Shown: positions 61,876 to 64,000 of the stretch, piece after piece | Position numbering within the stretch: the stretch's first letter is position 1 | Layout: each line of letters opens with the position of its first letter | Source: Guptibacillus hwajinpoensis | Lineage (GTDB): Bacteria; Bacillota; Bacilli; Bacillales; Guptibacillaceae | Direction: 5' to 3' (one strand) | Assembly (NCBI RefSeq): GCF_029277305.1 | Contig: NZ_CP119526.1 | DNA length: 64,000 bases | Notes under the pieces: generated by a model | Databases searched by the model: none | Told to the model about the DNA's origin: nothing | The model's input: the letters and a program-made list of their open reading frames with translations, nothing else | Program-made: the position numbers and the translations under genes

Positions 61876-62353
61876 AAAAATTATCAAAGGATGTTGTTTT
61901 AGTTAATGGCTTTACAGGATATGGAGGACACACTGTGAACTCGCCTTCAAGAACTGAATGCCCCGTTTCATTTGTACCGTTCACACGAATAAGAACTTCA
62001 TGAGCTTCTTTTGAAACATCAATTACCTCAAACTGGTAGTGTACCGTCTCATAGTGATAAACCGGATTGTTATATGTCACATCACTCTTTTTAATACTAC
62101 TACCAGGGCCGGGTAGGTATTTAGAAATCGCGCCAGTTACGATGGCAAGAAGCATAATCTGTGGAACAATTGGTTTTTTGAATGGTGTCATAGATGCATA
62201 ATCATGTTGAATAAATAGAGGATTGTTATCATTAGAAAGCCCTAGAAATAACAGTAAATCACGATCTTCTATTTTCTCTGTTACTTCAAGTTTTTCTCCT
62301 ACAGAAATCTCTTCAATCATCCGACCTATTTTACGTTTTTTGCCTAAAATCAT
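61874..62353 (-). CDS. MaoC-like dehydratase domain protein
   Basis: The 159-residue hot-dog protein has the MaoC pattern: LLFLGLSNDNNPLFIQHDYASMTPFKKPIVPQIMLLAIVTGAISKYLPGPGS, where D (SNDNNP) and H (QHDYA) fit the (R)-hydratase dyad. Such proteins hydrate enoyl-CoA or act in fatty-acid-related steps. It lies between mdh and phoP, where B. subtilis has no such gene. GGGGGAG precedes the ATG, and a cre-like palindrome lies just upstream. Confidence 0.85.
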   Translation of the reverse strand: MILGKKRKIGRMIEEISVGEKLEVTEKIEDRDLLLFLGLSNDNNPLFIQHDYASMTPFKKPIVPQIMLLAIVTGAISKYLPGPGSSIKKSDVTYNNPVYHYETVHYQFEVIDVSKEAHEVLIRVNGTNETGHSVLEGEFTVCPPYPVKPLTKTTSFDNF

Positions 62354-62374
62354 AGCTACTCCCCCTTCTCATAA

Positions 62375-62388
62375 AGAAAGCGCTTTCT
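62375..62388. promoter_or_regulatory. Cre-like palindrome upstream of the MaoC gene
   Basis: AGAAAGCGCTTTCT is a perfect 14-bp palindrome matching the cre consensus at 12 of 14 positions (both end bases differ). CcpA control is possible but not certain. Confidence 0.45.
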
Positions 62389-62407
62389 GTTTTTGTGTAA
62401 AAAGAGA

Positions 62408-62423
62408 TCCGGCTTGCACCGGA
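62408..62423 (-). terminator. Likely mdh terminator
   Basis: A short stem TCCGG/CCGGA with a 6-nt loop is followed on the minus strand by TCTCTTTTT, 10 bp after the mdh stop. Confidence 0.65.
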
Positions 62424-62432
62424 CCTACTTAT

Positions 62433-63371
62433 TTAGCTTAATACAGTCATCACTTTACGAACAGAATCAGCTGACTTATCTAGTTCTTTCTTCTCATCAT
62501 CAGTTAGATCTAATTCGATAATATCTTCAATCCCACTTCCACCAAGGATCGTCGGAACGCCAAGGTAGAGTCCGTTATAGCCGTACTCTCCCTCGAGATA
62601 GGCGATGGTAGGAAGAACACGACGCTGGTCTTTTAAGATTGCTTCAGCCATTTCAACGAGAGAAGCGGCTGGCGCATAGTACGCACTACCATTTCCTAAT
62701 AGACCCACTATTTCTCCTCCGCCTTTACGCGTACGTTCTACAATTTCTCCAAGGCGTTCTTCAGAAATGAGGCTTTGAAGAGGAATACCACCAGCGAACG
62801 AATAGCGTACAAGAGGTACCATATCATCACCATGGCCTCCAAGAACGAAACCAGTAATATCTTTAACTGATAAGTTAAGTTCTTCAGCAATGAACGAACG
62901 GAATCGTGCAGAATCGAGGATTCCTGATTGACCAATAACACGGTTTTTAGGAAGACCAGATTCTTTGTAAACTGTGTAGGTCATCGCATCAACCGGATTT
63001 GTTAGGACAACAATGATAGTATCAGGAGAATACCTCACAATTTCCTTCGTTACGCTTTTCATAATCTTAGCATTAGTATTAACCAGATCATCTCGGCTCA
63101 TTCCAGGTTTTCTAGCGATACCTGCAGTAATTACAACAATGTCTGAATTAGCTGTATCCTCATAGTTTGAAGTACCTGTAATTTTAGAATCAAATCCTTG
63201 TACAGGGCTCGCTTCAAACATATCTAGTGCCTTTCCCTTTGTGGGACCTTCCTGATTTGGAATGTCTACAAGAACGACATCAGCAAGCTCTTTTTGAGCT
63301 AGTAAAAAAGCTGTTGTTGCTCCAGTAAAACCAGCACCAATAACGGAAACTTTTTTGCGTTTCATTGTCAT
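62433..63371 (-). CDS. mdh: Malate dehydrogenase
   Basis: This LDH-like malate dehydrogenase converts malate to oxaloacetate with NAD in the TCA cycle. The 312-residue enzyme opens VSVIGAGFTGATTAFLLAQ, has the substrate-loop arginines (AGIARKPGMSRDDLV), TNPVDAMTY and the catalytic GGHGDDMVPLVRYS. It lies 42 bp after icd, completing the usual citZ-icd-mdh order with citZ outside the window. Confidence 0.96.
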   Translation of the reverse strand: MTMKRKKVSVIGAGFTGATTAFLLAQKELADVVLVDIPNQEGPTKGKALDMFEASPVQGFDSKITGTSNYEDTANSDIVVITAGIARKPGMSRDDLVNTNAKIMKSVTKEIVRYSPDTIIVVLTNPVDAMTYTVYKESGLPKNRVIGQSGILDSARFRSFIAEELNLSVKDITGFVLGGHGDDMVPLVRYSFAGGIPLQSLISEERLGEIVERTRKGGGEIVGLLGNGSAYYAPAASLVEMAEAILKDQRRVLPTIAYLEGEYGYNGLYLGVPTILGGSGIEDIIELDLTDDEKKELDKSADSVRKVMTVLS

Positions 63372-63413
63372 TTGTAAGCCACTCCTTTAATCCAGTTCTT
63401 AATGGTATCGCTC

Positions 63414-64000
63414 TTATTCCATGTTGTTGATGAGTTCATCACCAAACTCTGAAGTTTTAACTTCTGTTGCTCCATCCATTAGACGAGCGAAGTCATACGT
63501 TACAACCTTATTAGCGATTGTTTTCTCCATTGAATCCAGAACAAGCTTCGCTGCTTCTCCCCATCCAATATGTTCAAGCATTAGAACACCTGAAAGAATA
63601 ACAGATGAAGGGTTTACTTTATCAAGTCCTGCATATTTCGGAGCAGTACCATGAGTCGCTTCGAAAATAGCATGTCCAGTTTCATAGTTAATATTTGCTC
63701 CAGGCGCAATACCGATTCCGCCAACCTGTGCTGCAAGAGCATCAGAAACATAATCACCGTTCAAGTTCATTGTTGCTACTACATCGAATTCAGCTGGACG
63801 AGTAAGGATCTGTTGCAAGAAGATATCCGCAATGGAATCTTTCACGATTAACTTGCCTTCTCCTTCTGCTTTCGACTGTGCTTCGTTAGCAGCATCCTTA
63901 CCTTTTTCTTCAACAATACGGTCATACTCTGCCCAAGTAAACACCTTATCACCGAATTCTTGCTCAGCAACTTCATAGCCCCAGTTTTTAAATGCACCCT
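63414..64000 (-). CDS. icd: Isocitrate dehydrogenase (partial)
   Basis: This is the C-terminal part (195 codons) of the NADP-dependent isocitrate dehydrogenase; the frame continues beyond the window edge. NLNGDYVSDALAAQVGGIGIAPGANI and EATHGTAPKYAGLDKVNP are the conserved coenzyme region. Upstream residues (FKNWGYEVAEQEFGDKVFTWAEYDRI) read straight through the internal GTG at 63944, so no start lies in this window. Confidence 0.95.
   Translation of the reverse strand, partial: GAFKNWGYEVAEQEFGDKVFTWAEYDRIVEEKGKDAANEAQSKAEGEGKLIVKDSIADIFLQQILTRPAEFDVVATMNLNGDYVSDALAAQVGGIGIAPGANINYETGHAIFEATHGTAPKYAGLDKVNPSSVILSGVLMLEHIGWGEAAKLVLDSMEKTIANKVVTYDFARLMDGATEVKTSEFGDELINNME

Overview
The window is a 64 kb piece of the chromosome of a spore-forming Bacillaceae bacterium. 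The gene order closely follows the Bacillus subtilis stretch from sdhCAB to icd: sdh, yslB, lysC, uvrC, trxA, etfAB, fadB, fadR, lcfA, yshE, mutS2, polX, cvpA, zapA, rnhC, pheST, ysgA, sspI, ysdC, ysdB, ysdA, rplT-rpmI-infC, thrS, ytxC, dnaI, dnaB, nrdR, speD, gapB, coaE, ytaF, mutM, polA, phoRP, mdh, icd. SspI, YtxC and YtaF point to sporulation. No rRNA, tRNA, prophage, CRISPR array or complete insertion sequence is visible. Almost all genes lie on the minus strand. The likely host is a Bacillus relative outside the B. subtilis group; the species cannot be named from sequence alone.

Layout. 1-3.6 kb: succinate dehydrogenase and yslB. 3.6-7.4 kb: lysC behind a lysine riboswitch, then uvrC. 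7.4-16.5 kb is accessory relative to B. subtilis. It holds a GT-C-like membrane protein, a Fur-controlled iron pair (membrane-anchored extracytoplasmic protein plus FTR1 permease), a four-gene translationally coupled sugar/glycolipid operon (epimerase, flippase-like membrane protein, membrane phosphodiesterase, GT2), and a second Fur-box-controlled lipoprotein. 16.5-22.8 kb: trxA and fatty-acid degradation genes with FadR operators and a cre site. 23-30 kb: yshE with a new 27-residue ORF behind it, mutS2, polX, cvpA, zapA, rnhC. 30-32.7 kb: a nucleoside hydrolase and a guanine-riboswitch-controlled nucleoside transporter. 32.8-48.7 kb: pheST and thrS with T-boxes, sspI, ysdC, a dUTPase, ysdB, a cytochrome bd-type oxidase pair, and the infC operon with a leader and an ATT start. 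48.7-59.2 kb: replication and repair genes, speD with a riboswitch-like leader, and gapB with two CcpN boxes. 59.5-64 kb: phoPR, a MaoC protein, mdh and a partial icd.

Three families of non-coding repeats fill most of the large gaps. Family 1 has seven copies, with similar terminal inverted repeats where the ends survive, and a core carrying a 10-bp direct repeat whose recombination explains the shortest copy. Family 2 has three copies of a GGCTATG-ended element; two have perfect 8-bp target duplications, so it is a true MITE. Family 3 is a 122-bp tandem array behind the cytochrome bd genes.

The best candidates for something new are four. The speD leader has an anti-Shine-Dalgarno strand that also belongs to an alternative hairpin. 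The variant iron-uptake set has two Fur-regulated extracytoplasmic partners around FTR1. The glycan operon sits between the iron genes. The unannotated 27-residue membrane peptide lies downstream of yshE.
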